DNA from: Phylloscopus collybita
Taxonomy: Eukaryota > Chordata > Aves > Passeriformes > Phylloscopidae
Direction of reading: 5' to 3'
Assembly: GCA_027886175.1 (NCBI GenBank)
Contig: JAJNNQ010000001.1
Coordinates: 11,455,001-11,519,000, forward strand
DNA: 64,000 nt
Positions 24,701 to 33,903 of this stretch are shown here, piece by piece. Every line of letters begins with the position of its first letter. Within the stretch, counting starts at the first letter, position 1. A model generated the notes under the pieces. It was not told where the DNA came from. It saw nothing but the letters and a program-made list of their open reading frames with translations, and did no database searches. The position numbers were made by a program, and so were the translations under genes.

Positions 24701-26710
24701 TGCTAACAGTGATTTTAAACTCTTTCTCCTGCCAGATTCAGCTTCTCTGTGAGCAGGAGTAAACCCAGAATGGATTAACTGACTGCTGCAAGCAGGGGTG
24801 TGCTGCAGCTTCTTTGCTTCCTTGCCAAGCTCTGGGACACTACAACAAGGAATGTTAACCTCTACTGCATTTTTAAAAAATAAATAAATTTAAAAAAAAA
24901 GGCCAAACAATCTTCCCCAGCTGTTTTGCCACCAAGGTGGCACAGAGCAGACCCTGCTGGGGTCAGGCCAGGCTCAGGCTCCTGGGCTGGGCTGGGCTGG
25001 GCTGGGTGTGCCCACGGGACCCCCTGTGCCAGCAGCCCCTGAGCTCAGACACAGGGTGCTGCAGCAGCACAGCCCTGCAGAGAAAATAAAGCCAGTAATA
25101 AATCTGGAGTGCAGGAGTTGACTGCAAGGAGTAATCACACCAGCTCCTGTGCCTCTCCAACCCACTGCACTGGAGAGAGTGCCTGGAGGGAGAGAGGGGA
25201 GGGACTGGCAGGTGAAGGGAGAAGGAAGTTTCCCAAACTGGGCTGTAAACAAGTCTTGGAGGCTAATGAAGGGGCAGCTGAAAGGGACAGAGGAAAAACA
25301 CCTCCAGAGCTGCTGTTCTTCCTCACTGCACCTCTTCCTCAGCTGCAGGAGGAACACAGCCAGCCTCCTCAACTGATGGGCTTTTAAAAACCCTTTTTTC
25401 CCCCTCTCCCAGACTGCTGACCTGAGTCAGGTGAAGGTGCAGGGCCAGGGATGACAATCTCTGGGGAGGAGAAGAAAGAGGAAGAAGAGGAAGAAGAGGT
25501 GGTGGCAGAGGAGGAGATGGCAGTGGCTGCTGAAGTCTAGCCCAGATGCAGCCAAAATATTAAATGTGGTGAGAGCACAACCTGTGGCCTTGCTCCAACC
25601 CAGGTCTGAGTCTTCCAGTGCCAAGGCCCACGAGGACTGGAAGTGTTGAAAGGTGCTCCCCAGAGCAGCAGGAGGCCGTCCCAGGGCCAGCCCTGCAGCC
25701 TCACCCTCACACCTCCCAGCTGAGCACCCACCTCCCGCTCAGGCCCCTGCCTGGAGCTGCATCGCCAGCCAGCAAACACCTGCAGTTAAAAATTAAATAC
25801 CAAGAAAAGAGAAACAGCTTCCTCCCCGCTATCTATTGAGTTCAAAAGGAAAATGCTGTAGATCTTCCCTGTTTCTCACAAAAATGGTGTCACTTGTGAG
25901 ATGAATCACCTGGCTGTGCCAGGCACTGCCTTCCAGAGAAATTCCCTCTCCCTGCCTCTCCCTGTGCCTGCCTCCTCTCCCACCCAAATCCACTCTTGCC
26001 TCTCCTGGGTGTTAGAAAGAGTAGGTGCAGATTTTAACCTCTGTAACAGACACTAAAGCACATATATTTGTTTTCCTCTGTGCTGGGAAAATGTCCCCAA
26101 GGAAGCATGTTAAATTTGGGTTTTAAAAGCACCAATTTAGCTATTATGAGTTTTCTGTGCTTTTTCTATTCAGGGAATGTTTGGCTTGAATACAGTACAG
26201 AGAAGAAATAAGATCAGCTCAACTGTTTTAAAGCTGATTGACACCTTGGGTTTTTTCCCTTGCAATCTGAAGTGAAAGAAAAAAAATATAAAGGGAACCA
26301 GACACTCATTTAAAAGAAATTATTTCCTTGCCTACAGTCCCTGATCAGGGCTGCCTGTGCAGGGAGAATGAGATCTCATAAAAACCCTTTTGTGGGTTCT
26401 TTTTCACATCATTTTGGTTCAGGTTTTGGTGGCAGATGAACTGTATTTCATCCGAGTTTAAAGGAAATTCAAAGTGAAGTTAAGGAAGTTGCTGTAAATG
26501 AGAAAAAAAAAAAAAATCCCCAACAAACCCTTTCATTCTAGCTTAACATATCAGCCAAACCAGGAAACAGCTGTAGCAGAAATATTGTTTTTAATAATCG
26601 GAGAAAGCAGCGGAGCCGCAGCTTTCGTTGGAACAGTGACCCCCAATGGCGAGAGCGGCACGGCCGGGAGGAGGGGACCCGGCGGGCCGGGGGATGGAGG
26701 GGTCCCGGAG
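21716..26710. other. Long unique intergenic block
   Basis: No gene is recognised in about 5 kb. Bases 22690-24260 form the longest clean AT-rich stretch of the left half, with many TTAAT, TTTATTA and ATAAAT words, and would be the first place to look for conserved non-coding elements. Bases 24260-24560 and 24930-25780 are GC-moderate to GC-rich. A purine-rich GAA/GAG patch lies at 25460-25520. Bases 25780-26600 are AT-rich. A short GGGCT run lies at 24983-25006. Confidence 0.55.
24983..25006. repeat. (GGGCT)n short run
   Basis: About four to five copies of GGGCT. This is a minor simple repeat. Confidence 0.85.
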
Positions 26711-27129
26711 AGCCGGGGACAGCGCCTGCCGGGCTGGGGACAGACCCTGCCGGGCTGGGGACAGACCCTGCCAGCCTGGGGACATCGCCTGCGGGCCTGG
26801 GGACATCTCCTGCCGGGCTGGGGACATCGCCTGTCGGCCTGGGGACATCGCCTGCCGGGCTGGGGACAGACCCTGCCGGCCTGGGGACATCGCCTGTCGG
26901 CCTGGGGACATCGCCTGCGGGCCTGGGGACATCGCCTGTCGGCCTGGGGACATCGCCTGCGGGCCTGGGGACATCTCCTGCCGGGCTGGGGACATCGCCT
27001 GTCGGCCTGGGGACATCTCCTGCCGGGCTGGGGACATCGCCTGCGGGCCTGGGGACAGCGCCTGCGGGCCTGGGGACATCGCCTATCGGGCTGGGGACAT
27101 TGCCTGTCGGGCTGGGGACAGCCCCTGCC
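26711..27129. repeat. 21-bp minisatellite, 20 units, no length variation
   Basis: Twenty units of 21 bases all begin with a variant of CTGGGGACATCGCCTGC followed by CGGG or GGGC. Only substitutions separate them (ATCGCC, AGACCC, ATCTCC, AGCGCC; CGGGC, CGGCC, GGGCC). The lack of indels keeps every frame open on both strands for over 240 codons (GDIACRA-type repeats). There is no start context, signal or non-repeat domain, so I do not call a protein. Confidence 0.96.
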
Positions 27130-27174
27130 ATCCCACAGCCCAGCCACAGGCTGCCCGGCTGTCCGTGTGCCCCA

Positions 27175-27198
27175 CAGACAGACAGACAGACAGACAGA
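27175..27198. repeat. (CAGA)n short run
   Basis: Six CAGA tetramers follow the end of the 21-bp array. The motif is the same as in the 9.3-kb microsatellite. Confidence 0.9.
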
Positions 27199-27245
27199 GC
27201 CCGAGAGGGCAGGGCCGGCGGTCCCGGGGTGCCCGGGATGAACGG

Positions 27246-27331
27246 GGGGCACGGGGAGGTCCCACGGGGGGCACGGGGAGGTCCCACGGAGGGCACAGAG
27301 GGTCCCACGGGGGACACGGGGGGTCCCACGG
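27246..27331. repeat. Four-copy ~20-22-bp repeat (GGGCACGGGGAGGTCCCACGG)
   Basis: Four adjacent near-copies end in GGTCCCACGG. The third copy reads GGGCACAGAGGGTCCCACGG, which is almost the unit of the array at 18528-19098. It ends about 20 bases before the LTR boundary. Confidence 0.85.
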
Positions 27332-27350
27332 AGCGGAGCCAGCGCGCCCC

Positions 27351-27630
27351 TGTCGCTGTGGGACACAATGAATGAGACAGGGACTCGTGGTTCAGAAGGC
27401 TGATGCTCTGAAAAGGGGCTGGTTTATTCTCAGAACCTGTTTTTATACTTTTTTACAATGTGCCCACCTAAGAGGTGGGATCTTTGGACTCATTGGCCAC
27501 ACCAAGGGTCAACAAGCAAAGTCCCTCCTTAGGAGAGAGAAAAGTGAAAACCGAGAGAGTTTACAGAGAGTGACCTTGTTTACCGTCTCAAATCCCTGGG
27601 AAAGAATTTAAGAAAAACCCAAACATGGCA
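27351..27630 (-). mobile_element. Solo ERV LTR, 5' tip lost (same family as 55837-56129)
   Basis: Read on the minus strand this matches the LTR at 55837-56129 over about 275 bases with roughly 23 differences by eye (about 8%). It keeps the CCAAT-type GGCCAATGAG, the inverted repeat CCCACCTCTTAGGTGGG, TATAAAAAC, AATAAACC and the terminal CACAGCGACA. Its 3' end is at 27351. At the other edge homology stops after CATG near 27621-27627, and about 15-20 terminal bases including the TG start are replaced by the GGGAA array. No target-site duplication can be checked. No internal retroviral gene is adjacent. Confidence 0.88.
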
Positions 27631-27826
27631 AAGGGAAGGGAAGGGAAGGGAAGGGAAGGGAAGGGAAGGGAAGGGAAGGGAAGGGAAGGGAAGGGAAGGG
27701 AAGGGAAGGGAAGGGAAGGGAAGGGAAGGGAAGGGAAGGGAAGGGAAGGGAAGGGAAGGGAAGGGAAGGGAAGGGAAGGGAAGGGAAGGGAAGGGAAGGG
27801 AAGGGAAGGGAAGGGAAGGGAAGGGG
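27631..27826. repeat. (GGGAA)n pentanucleotide microsatellite
   Basis: About 39 pure copies occupy 196 bases. The plus strand is all purine with three-G runs every five bases, a canonical G-quadruplex pattern. The array begins immediately at the truncated 5' edge of the LTR. It is the opposite orientation of the (CCTTC)n array at 1136-1313. Confidence 0.97.
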
Positions 27827-29401
27827 GGCACGGTGCTGCCGGGGTTTGTCCGCCCCCGCCCCGCGGCGCGCTGGGTGCGAGATGTTCCTTTTCTTTCTGG
27901 TCACTACTCATGGCCTCGTGGTTGAACGGTTTGTTTACCCTGACAGAATGTCATCCGGCTCGGCTTTGATTTTGCAAACAATCCACCGCCAGCTACGAGT
28001 GCTCTCACTCCGAGATAGCCGCGGTAACCTCCTCCCCGCCCCGGGGCACGGCCGGGCTCCGCAGTGGTTCGGGGGAGAGGAAAGGATTCCTGCCCTTCTC
28101 CTTCGGAGAAGTAAACAATAAAGTTTAAGCCTTCCCGGAGAAAATTTGTAAAAATGTGAGAAGACAGTAGAGACCAAATCATTATCCATAATCAATACAG
28201 TTAAAGTCAATGGACTCTGCGTGTCCTCTTCTAATAGACTTTGGTCTGGGCTGCACCTTGACAGTTTATTTAGAAATATGAACTTGGTAAGGAATGGCTA
28301 TTTGACTATGTAATCTTGTTACACTCATAAATTCAGTTGGTCTGAAGTCTATATCATTGAAGTCAGCTGGAACTAAATGTTTTGAGAGCTAAAAAATGGT
28401 TCATTGAAGAAAATTCTGAAATAATGGGACTAATAAGTTGCCAAAAGAACTGTTTATGAGTGCCTAAGTGAAATTATTGTAAGGCAAGGGGAAAATTTTT
28501 GACCCACATCTTAAATTCTTGCTTAGTCAAGTTGTGCAGGCAAATAGATTGTAAAATGGGACATGTTTGTAAAATAAAGCTGATTAGTGATGTTGGTGTC
28601 TTATACAACCTACATCCAGCATTAAATCAGATTAATTTATAGGTGATTCTGTTGATGAGCACAAACTGACGCTCCCATGGTGTGAATTTCAATAACTTGC
28701 TTTCCTCTTTGGAATCCATAATTCTATTATTTGAGACACTTCATTGTTATAGATAACACATTTTAAGTGTTATTATTTATGCTGTTTCATCTTGTCACTT
28801 AGGTTCTTGCTCAAGTTCATTAATGTATTGTGCTCCTCTCTGTACAAGAGGGTGCAGGGAGAGCAATTGATTTTAAGTCCTGGTAATGACTGATGATATC
28901 ACTGGTGTTTACCACTGTGACACTGCCCAGGAGATGCTAATGCTGCCCAGATAAACATGATGTCATCTCATGCAATTAAACACTTCATACACAGCAGGTA
29001 ATGATTTGGTAAGCTTGGCACATGCAGGCAGCGGCTTTTAATCTTATTAACAGGGGCGGGATGACGCCACAAGTGATGTACACAGACCCAGTCTGTATCA
29101 ATAAAAACCTCCTTCACAGGCTCGGGTCACTCTGCTGTGACAGGATGGAGGTGCCAGAAAGATGTCCTGGGCAGCTTTTGCAGGGTCTAGGGAGGGATGT
29201 CAGCTTCAGAGCAGCCCGAAAGCAGACAAGGGCAGGGCTTCCTGATGGACCTGACACACCCGGAGCTCTTCCTGCAGCCTGCAGGTGCAGCAGAGCGGGG
29301 GAGCTTACCCACTGTGGGCACAGGCTGCTCTCTGGGGCCACTGAGCCCTGGGCTGCTCATTGCCCAGCGTCCCATGGCCTTCTCTGAACCTCTCTGGCCC
29401 T
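27827..29401. other. CpG-rich edge then unique AT-rich block
   Basis: Bases 27827-28080 are GC/CpG-rich in two patches (27830-27880 and 28010-28075). Bases 28090-29010 are AT-rich, unique and non-repetitive (CATAAATTC and TTATTATTTATG words) and look like candidate conserved non-coding DNA. Bases 29110-29400 are GC-moderate. No gene is recognised. Confidence 0.55.
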
Positions 29402-29605
29402 TCCTGTGGCCACTGAGCCCCTGACTGTGGCCACTGAGCACTGTCTGTGGCCACTGAGCCCCTGTCTGTGGCTACTGAGCACTCTCTGTGGCCACTGAGC
29501 CCCTGTCTGTGGCTGCTGAGCACTCTCTGTGGCCACTGAGCCCCTGTCTGTGGCTGCTGAGCACTCTCTGTGGCCACTGAGCCCCTGCCTGTGGCCACTG
29601 CTAGT
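29402..29605. repeat. ~20-21-bp minisatellite with a 41-bp dimer
   Basis: Units alternate CTCTGTGGCCACTGAGCCCCT and GTCTGTGGCTGCTGAGCA-type halves. The word ACTCTCTG starts at 29481, 29522 and 29563, which gives an exact 41-bp dimer period in the right half. About ten monomers are present. Confidence 0.93.
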
Positions 29606-30149
29606 GACCACCACGTGCTGTTGATGAAGGATGAGTGTGTCCTGCTCCTCGGGGCACTGTCCCCAAAGTGCCCCCTGCTCTGCTGGACCTGCTGCAGTGC
29701 TTGCCCAGAGCCCTGCAGCCTCTGCCCCTCGCTGCAGCTCTGCTCTCCCTCCTGCAGGTGCTCTCCGTGGCCAGGAGCCCTCGGCGCTGGCCTCAGCTCC
29801 AGGGATGCAGCAGCAAATGCTATCCTTCCCCGAGAGTCAATATTTCCCAGCTCTGACAGATTAGCCAGGGTAATCACAGATTTGATGTGGCGCAATTAAC
29901 ATATCTTTTCTTTACAGCTATTGCACGGGAATTTGTCTGTGCCGAGCAAGGTCAGGCTGTGCTCCAGGCCAGCAGCATCCTGAGGGCAGGGCCCAGAGCC
30001 AGGGAGCCTCTGGCCAGTGGCTGCTGACAGAGGGGCAGCAGCAGCCCCACGGGGAGCTGACTGTGGCCCCAGCTTCCCCAGCACCTGCAGAAGGGCCACC
30101 TCTTCCCAACGTTCTGTGATTTGGAGGAGACAGGTTATTGGAAAACATG
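29606..30149. other. Unique sequence, possible degraded CR1 tail at right end
   Basis: GC-moderate sequence with no gene. The words CACCTCTTCCCAACG and TTCTGTGATTTGG at about 30098-30125 are reminiscent of a CR1 3' end but are too short to call. Confidence 0.45.
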
Positions 30150-30156
30150 CTGCTGG
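30150..30156. other. Target-site duplication CTGCTGG (left copy)
   Basis: The same 7 bases recur at 30730-30736, immediately outside the other end of the LTR. Seven bases is one longer than the usual 6 for class II elements, so one base may be chance identity. Confidence 0.65.
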
Positions 30157-30729
30157 TGTCCGATGAGAGGGATGATCTGCAGACCAGGATGCTCTTTGGG
30201 ACACGTGGTTTATTGGTCGTGGTTTATTGGTGGTGGGAAGGCAGCCTGACTGGGGAAGGGTCCATAAGTCTAAGGGGACACGGATCCAGGGGAGCCAGAG
30301 GCCGAGTTCCCTGTTACATTCCATTTGAACCCTTTCTATCGTGAATATTCTAATGAGCATCAACCAATCACCTCAAGATACAAAACCTACAGAATCTACA
30401 TACAGCCTATGGGAACTACAACATTACAATACTACTCTACAGACCAAAATCCTGAAAAACCACCTCATCCCTGATACCTGAGAAGGTCCAACCCTTTATT
30501 CATCCTTTTGTCCTGGCAAAGGTGTCACTGAATCACCCAGCCCAGTCTTTTCAGCTAACCTAATCACCCTCTTCCTGCCCAGCACCTTACAGTTCAAATT
30601 TTGCTTTCAATTCTATTCCTCTTGTAGGTTTCGTACTCTTAGAATCTTTTACTAATAAATCATCTCTGCAGGGCCGAGCTACTTCATCTTCTCCAACACA
30701 GGTGTGGATTTTAAGGCCTGATCGTAGCA
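30157..30729 (-). mobile_element. Solo ERV LTR, 573 bp, TG...CA with flanking repeat
   Basis: On the minus strand the element starts TGCTACGATCAGGCC and ends CATCGGACA, so it has the TG...CA termini of an LTR. It carries two AATAAACCAC-type polyadenylation words near its 3' end (plus-strand TTTATT at 30209-30214 and 30223-30228) inside a 14-base tandem duplication (GGTTTATTGGTCGT and GGTTTATTGGTGGT). The flanks carry CTGCTGG on both sides. There is no gag, pol or env next to it, so it is a solo LTR formed by LTR-LTR recombination. A clear TATA box was not identified. It is a different family from the 293-bp and 304-bp LTRs. Confidence 0.8.
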
Positions 30730-30736
30730 CTGCTGG
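30730..30736. other. Target-site duplication CTGCTGG (right copy)
   Basis: Pairs with 30150-30156. Confidence 0.65.
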
Positions 30737-31228
30737 AAAAATGGGAATTTCAACAGCCAACAAGAGAATGGGCAGGGCACTGGGGAATGCCCAGGGCACC
30801 ACCACAGTGGGCACGCTGTGGCTGGGGCTTGTGTTAACCAGCACAGGACACGGCAGAGCAAAACTCTAGGAACACAGAGGACACGATTTCCAAAGCTGAA
30901 ATAAAACGTAAATGGAAGAAAACAACACAATTTTTTTCCGAATTTCTGGAGTCTGATAATTTTTGGAGGAGCGCTTGCTGCTGGAGGCGTTCTGGGGGAG
31001 TGCGGAGCTGCGGGAGCCGGGCAGGGCGCAGCGCACGGAGCCCGCCCTGCTCAGCCCCAGCGGTGCCCGGTCCCCGCTCCCCCCCGCCGGCCCTGCAGCT
31101 GCTCCCCCGCCTGCCCCCTCGGAGACATCCTCTGTCCCCTGACCTCTGTCACGCTCGGCCCTTCCCGCTGCCCTGAAATCAATTATCCGCTGCGCTCTGC
31201 TCCATATTCATGAGGGCTCCAACCATTT
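30737..31228. other. Unique sequence, GC-rich from 30965
   Basis: No gene is recognised. GC and CpG content rise sharply at 30965-31190, before the C-rich array. Confidence 0.5.
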
Positions 31229-31708
31229 GACCTGCTGCCCCTGCTGCCCCCCTGCTGCCCCCCTGCTGCCCCCCTGCTGCCCCTGCTGCCCCCCCTGCTG
31301 CCCCCACTGTGCCCCCCCTGCTGCCCCCCTGCTGCCCCCCTGCTGCCCCCCTGCTGCCCCTGCTGCCCCCCCTGCTGCCCCCCTGCTGCCCCCCCTGCTG
31401 CCCCCCTGCTGCCCCCCTGCTGCCCCTGCTGCCCCCCCTGCTGCCCCCACTGTGCCCCCCCTGCTGCCCCCCTGCTGCCCCCCTGCTGCCCCCCTGCTGC
31501 CCCTGCTGCCCCCCCTGCTGCCCCCCCTGCTGCCCCCGCTGCTGCCCCCCCTGCTGCCCCCCCTGCTGCCCCCGCTGTGCCCCCCCTGCTGCCCCCCCTG
31601 CTGCCCCCCCTGCTGCCCCCCCCTGCTGCCCCCCCTGCTGCCCCCCTGCTGCCCCCCTGCTGCCCCCCTGCTGCCCCCCCTGCTGCCCCCCTGCTGCCCC
31701 CCCCTGCT
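31229..31708. repeat. (CTGCTGCCCCC) irregular 9-14-bp minisatellite
   Basis: About 40 units of CTGCTGCCCC with two to four extra C bases occur, and a few units read CACTGTGCC or CGCTGTGCC. Unit length varies through the C run, which points to slippage in homopolymer C. The minus strand has GGGGGG runs separated by CAGCAG, so G-quadruplex formation is possible. The 487-codon minus-strand frame across this and the next array (31179-32642) is an artefact. Confidence 0.95.
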
Positions 31709-31769
31709 GCTGGGCTTTGCCCAGGGATGGCTCTGCCTTGGCCAGTTCTGCATGGAGGGACAGCCTGGC

Positions 31770-32455
31770 AGGGGTGCTGGGGCTCCTGGGCACCATTCCT
31801 GCTCCAGGGGTGACCCCTGGGCACCATTCCTGCTCCAGAGATGATCCCTGGGCACCATTCCTGCTCCGGGGGTGATCCCTGGGCACCATTCCTGCTCCAG
31901 AGGTGATCCCTGGGCACCATTCCTGCTCCAGGGGTGATCCCTGGGCACCATTCCTGCTCTGGGGTGATCCCTGGGCACCATTCCTGCTCCAGGGGTGATC
32001 CCTGGGCACCATTCCTGCTCCAGAGGTGATCCCTGGGCACCATTCCTGCTCTGGTGTGATCCCTGGGCACCATTCCTGCTCTGGGGTATCCCTGGGCACC
32101 ATTCCTGCTCCAGAGGTGATCCCTGGACACCATTCCTGCTCCAGGAGTGATCCCTGGGCACCATTCCTGCTCTGGGGTATCCCTGGGCACCATTCCTGCT
32201 CCAGAGGTGATCCCTGGACACCATTCCTGCTCCAGGAGTGATCCCTGGGCACCATTCCTGCTCTGGGGTATCCCTGGGCACCATTCCTGCTCCAGAGGTG
32301 ATCCCTGGACACCATTCCTGCTCCAGGAGTGATCCCTGGGCACCATTCCTGCTCCAGGGGTGACCCCTGGGCATCATTCCTGCTCTGGGGTGATCCCTGG
32401 GCACCATTCCTGCTCCAGAGGTGACCCCTGGGCATCATTCCTGCTCTGGGGTGCA
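31770..32455. repeat. 30-31-bp minisatellite with a 91-bp higher-order unit
   Basis: About 22 units contain CCCTGGGCACCATTCCTGCT. Variant tails are CCAGAGG, CCAGGGG, CTGGGG and CCAGGAG, and some units read GGACACC. From 32057 three monomers of 30, 30 and 31 bases form a 91-base block that recurs at 32148 and 32239, ending at 32329. This is a genuine higher-order repeat. Confidence 0.95.
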
Positions 32456-33501
32456 GAGGTGTCTCTGCTCTCAGCCCTGCACAGCCTGGTGCTGCTCTGG
32501 ATGGTGTCCCACAGCCTGGCTGCCCCAGCAAATGTCCCTGGGCCATGGCAGAGCTGAGCCTGGACCTCTGTCCCTCTCTGGATTCCTTTCCAAACAGCAG
32601 CACCAGGGCTGGTGTTTGGATTTCATTTTGTCTCCTTTCCAAAGTCTCTGGGACATGCCTGGGTTAATATTGTAGTTTATCAACAATCAGTGCTTAAGGA
32701 ATAGGTTCTCTTTGGGTGATATTTAATGAGCTTGGAAATGAGAATATGGCTGGGCTGTTGTAGCAGACAGGAATGAGAATTTTAATGAGGGTATATGTTT
32801 AATAAAAGGTTAATAAATTTTAATTAAATTAAACCAATAGAATTCAATATTTGCTCAGCATATCAAAGTTCTGTTTGGCGTGGTGGTGTGTGAAATGCTG
32901 GCTCACACTCTGCTAACACAGGGCTCTGCCTCCCACTTCCACCAGCACTGCCAGCCCCAGCATCTCAGGCATATGAAATCCTCTGCTTATGGAAGGGAGA
33001 GGAGACATTTATCTCTGGGAGATTTCAGTTGGGTGTGCTTTGTAGCTGAGCCATCACCAGAGGTACCAAAGGCTCCTCCCTGGCTCACAGACCCCTGAGT
33101 GCTGGCAGCTGCTGCTCAAGCATCTCTGTTGTGCCCGAGTGGCCTGGTGGCACTCAGGGCACTCAGTTCCCCTGTGTCAGGGAAAGCATTTGCTGCTCAT
33201 CTGCTCCCTTGGGAGCCCCACAGGGTTTCATGCACAACAAACTTTTCTTTTGTGGAGCCCTGAGTGGCCCAGGTGGCCAAAGTGTCCCGGTGCTGTGGTT
33301 GGACGCGGGGACAGCCCCAGCCCTGTGCCCCCAGCTCCTGGCAGAGGCTGGCAGGGACCCAGGGGCCTCACATGGGCCCTCCTGAGAGCTCCTGGGCACA
33401 GTCCTGCCCAGAACAGCTGGCACCAGGCAGGATGGAATTGTTTACAGAGCCCTGGGCCAGCTGTGGTGTGTGCCCCTGCACTGGGTCACAGCTCATGAGC
33501 C
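32456..33501. other. Unique intergenic sequence
   Basis: Bases 32640-32870 are AT-rich (TTAATAAATTTTAATT-type). The rest is GC-moderate. No gene is recognised. Confidence 0.5.
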
Positions 33502-33550
<49 letters not shown>

Positions 33551-33569
33551 AGACAGGGACAGGGACAGG
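33502..33569. repeat. (GGGACA)n hexanucleotide repeat
   Basis: About 11 copies, one reading AGAGACA. Three-G runs every six bases fit the canonical G-quadruplex pattern on the plus strand. The alternate reading gives (RD)n or (LS)n peptides that are not real proteins. Confidence 0.95.
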
Positions 33570-33764
33570 CAGGAGCCAGAGCCTGGCACAGCCTTCAGCA
33601 GGGGCAGCTGGTGCAGCACAGCCTGGCCTGGCACAGCAGGGAATGGCACAGCCTGGTGTGACTCAGACTGGAAGAGGAGGTTTAGATTGCCATCATGAGG
33701 ATGCCTTCCCTGGCAGGGTGGGCAGGGCTGGCCCAGGGTGCCCAGAGCAGCTGGGGCTGCCCCT

Positions 33765-33903
33765 GGATCCCTGGCAGTGCCCAAGGCCAGGCTGGACACT
33801 GGGGCTGGGAGCACCTGGGGCAGTGGGAGGTGTCCCTGCCAGGGCAGGGGTGGCACTGGATGGGATTTAAGGTCCCTTCCAGCCCAAGCCATTCCATGAT
33901 CCT
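33765..33903 (+). mobile_element. CR1 LINE 3' end fragment
   Basis: The segment follows the CR1 3' region closely: CCTGGCAGTGCCCAAGGCC, GGCTGGACACTGGGG, GTGGGAGGTGTCCCTGCC, GGGATTTAAGGTCCCTTCC, then CATTCCATGATCCTG as a single imperfect tail repeat. The copy is 5'-truncated. Its left limit may extend to about 33700, where similarity is weaker. Confidence 0.85.

Noticed and set aside
26538..27371. Six long frames with GDIACRA, RPAGDVP and similar repeats
   Set aside because: A stop-free 21-bp repeat with no indels keeps all six frames open. Nothing outside the repeat looks like protein.
30098..30125. Possible CR1 3' end next to the 573-bp LTR
   Set aside because: Only about 25 bases are similar, without the 8-base tail series. 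Too short to call.
31179..32642. 487-codon minus-strand open frame rich in GGQQGG and SRNGAQG repeats
   Set aside because: It runs through two unrelated tandem arrays, three overlapping frames are equally open, and no non-repeat domain or start context is present.
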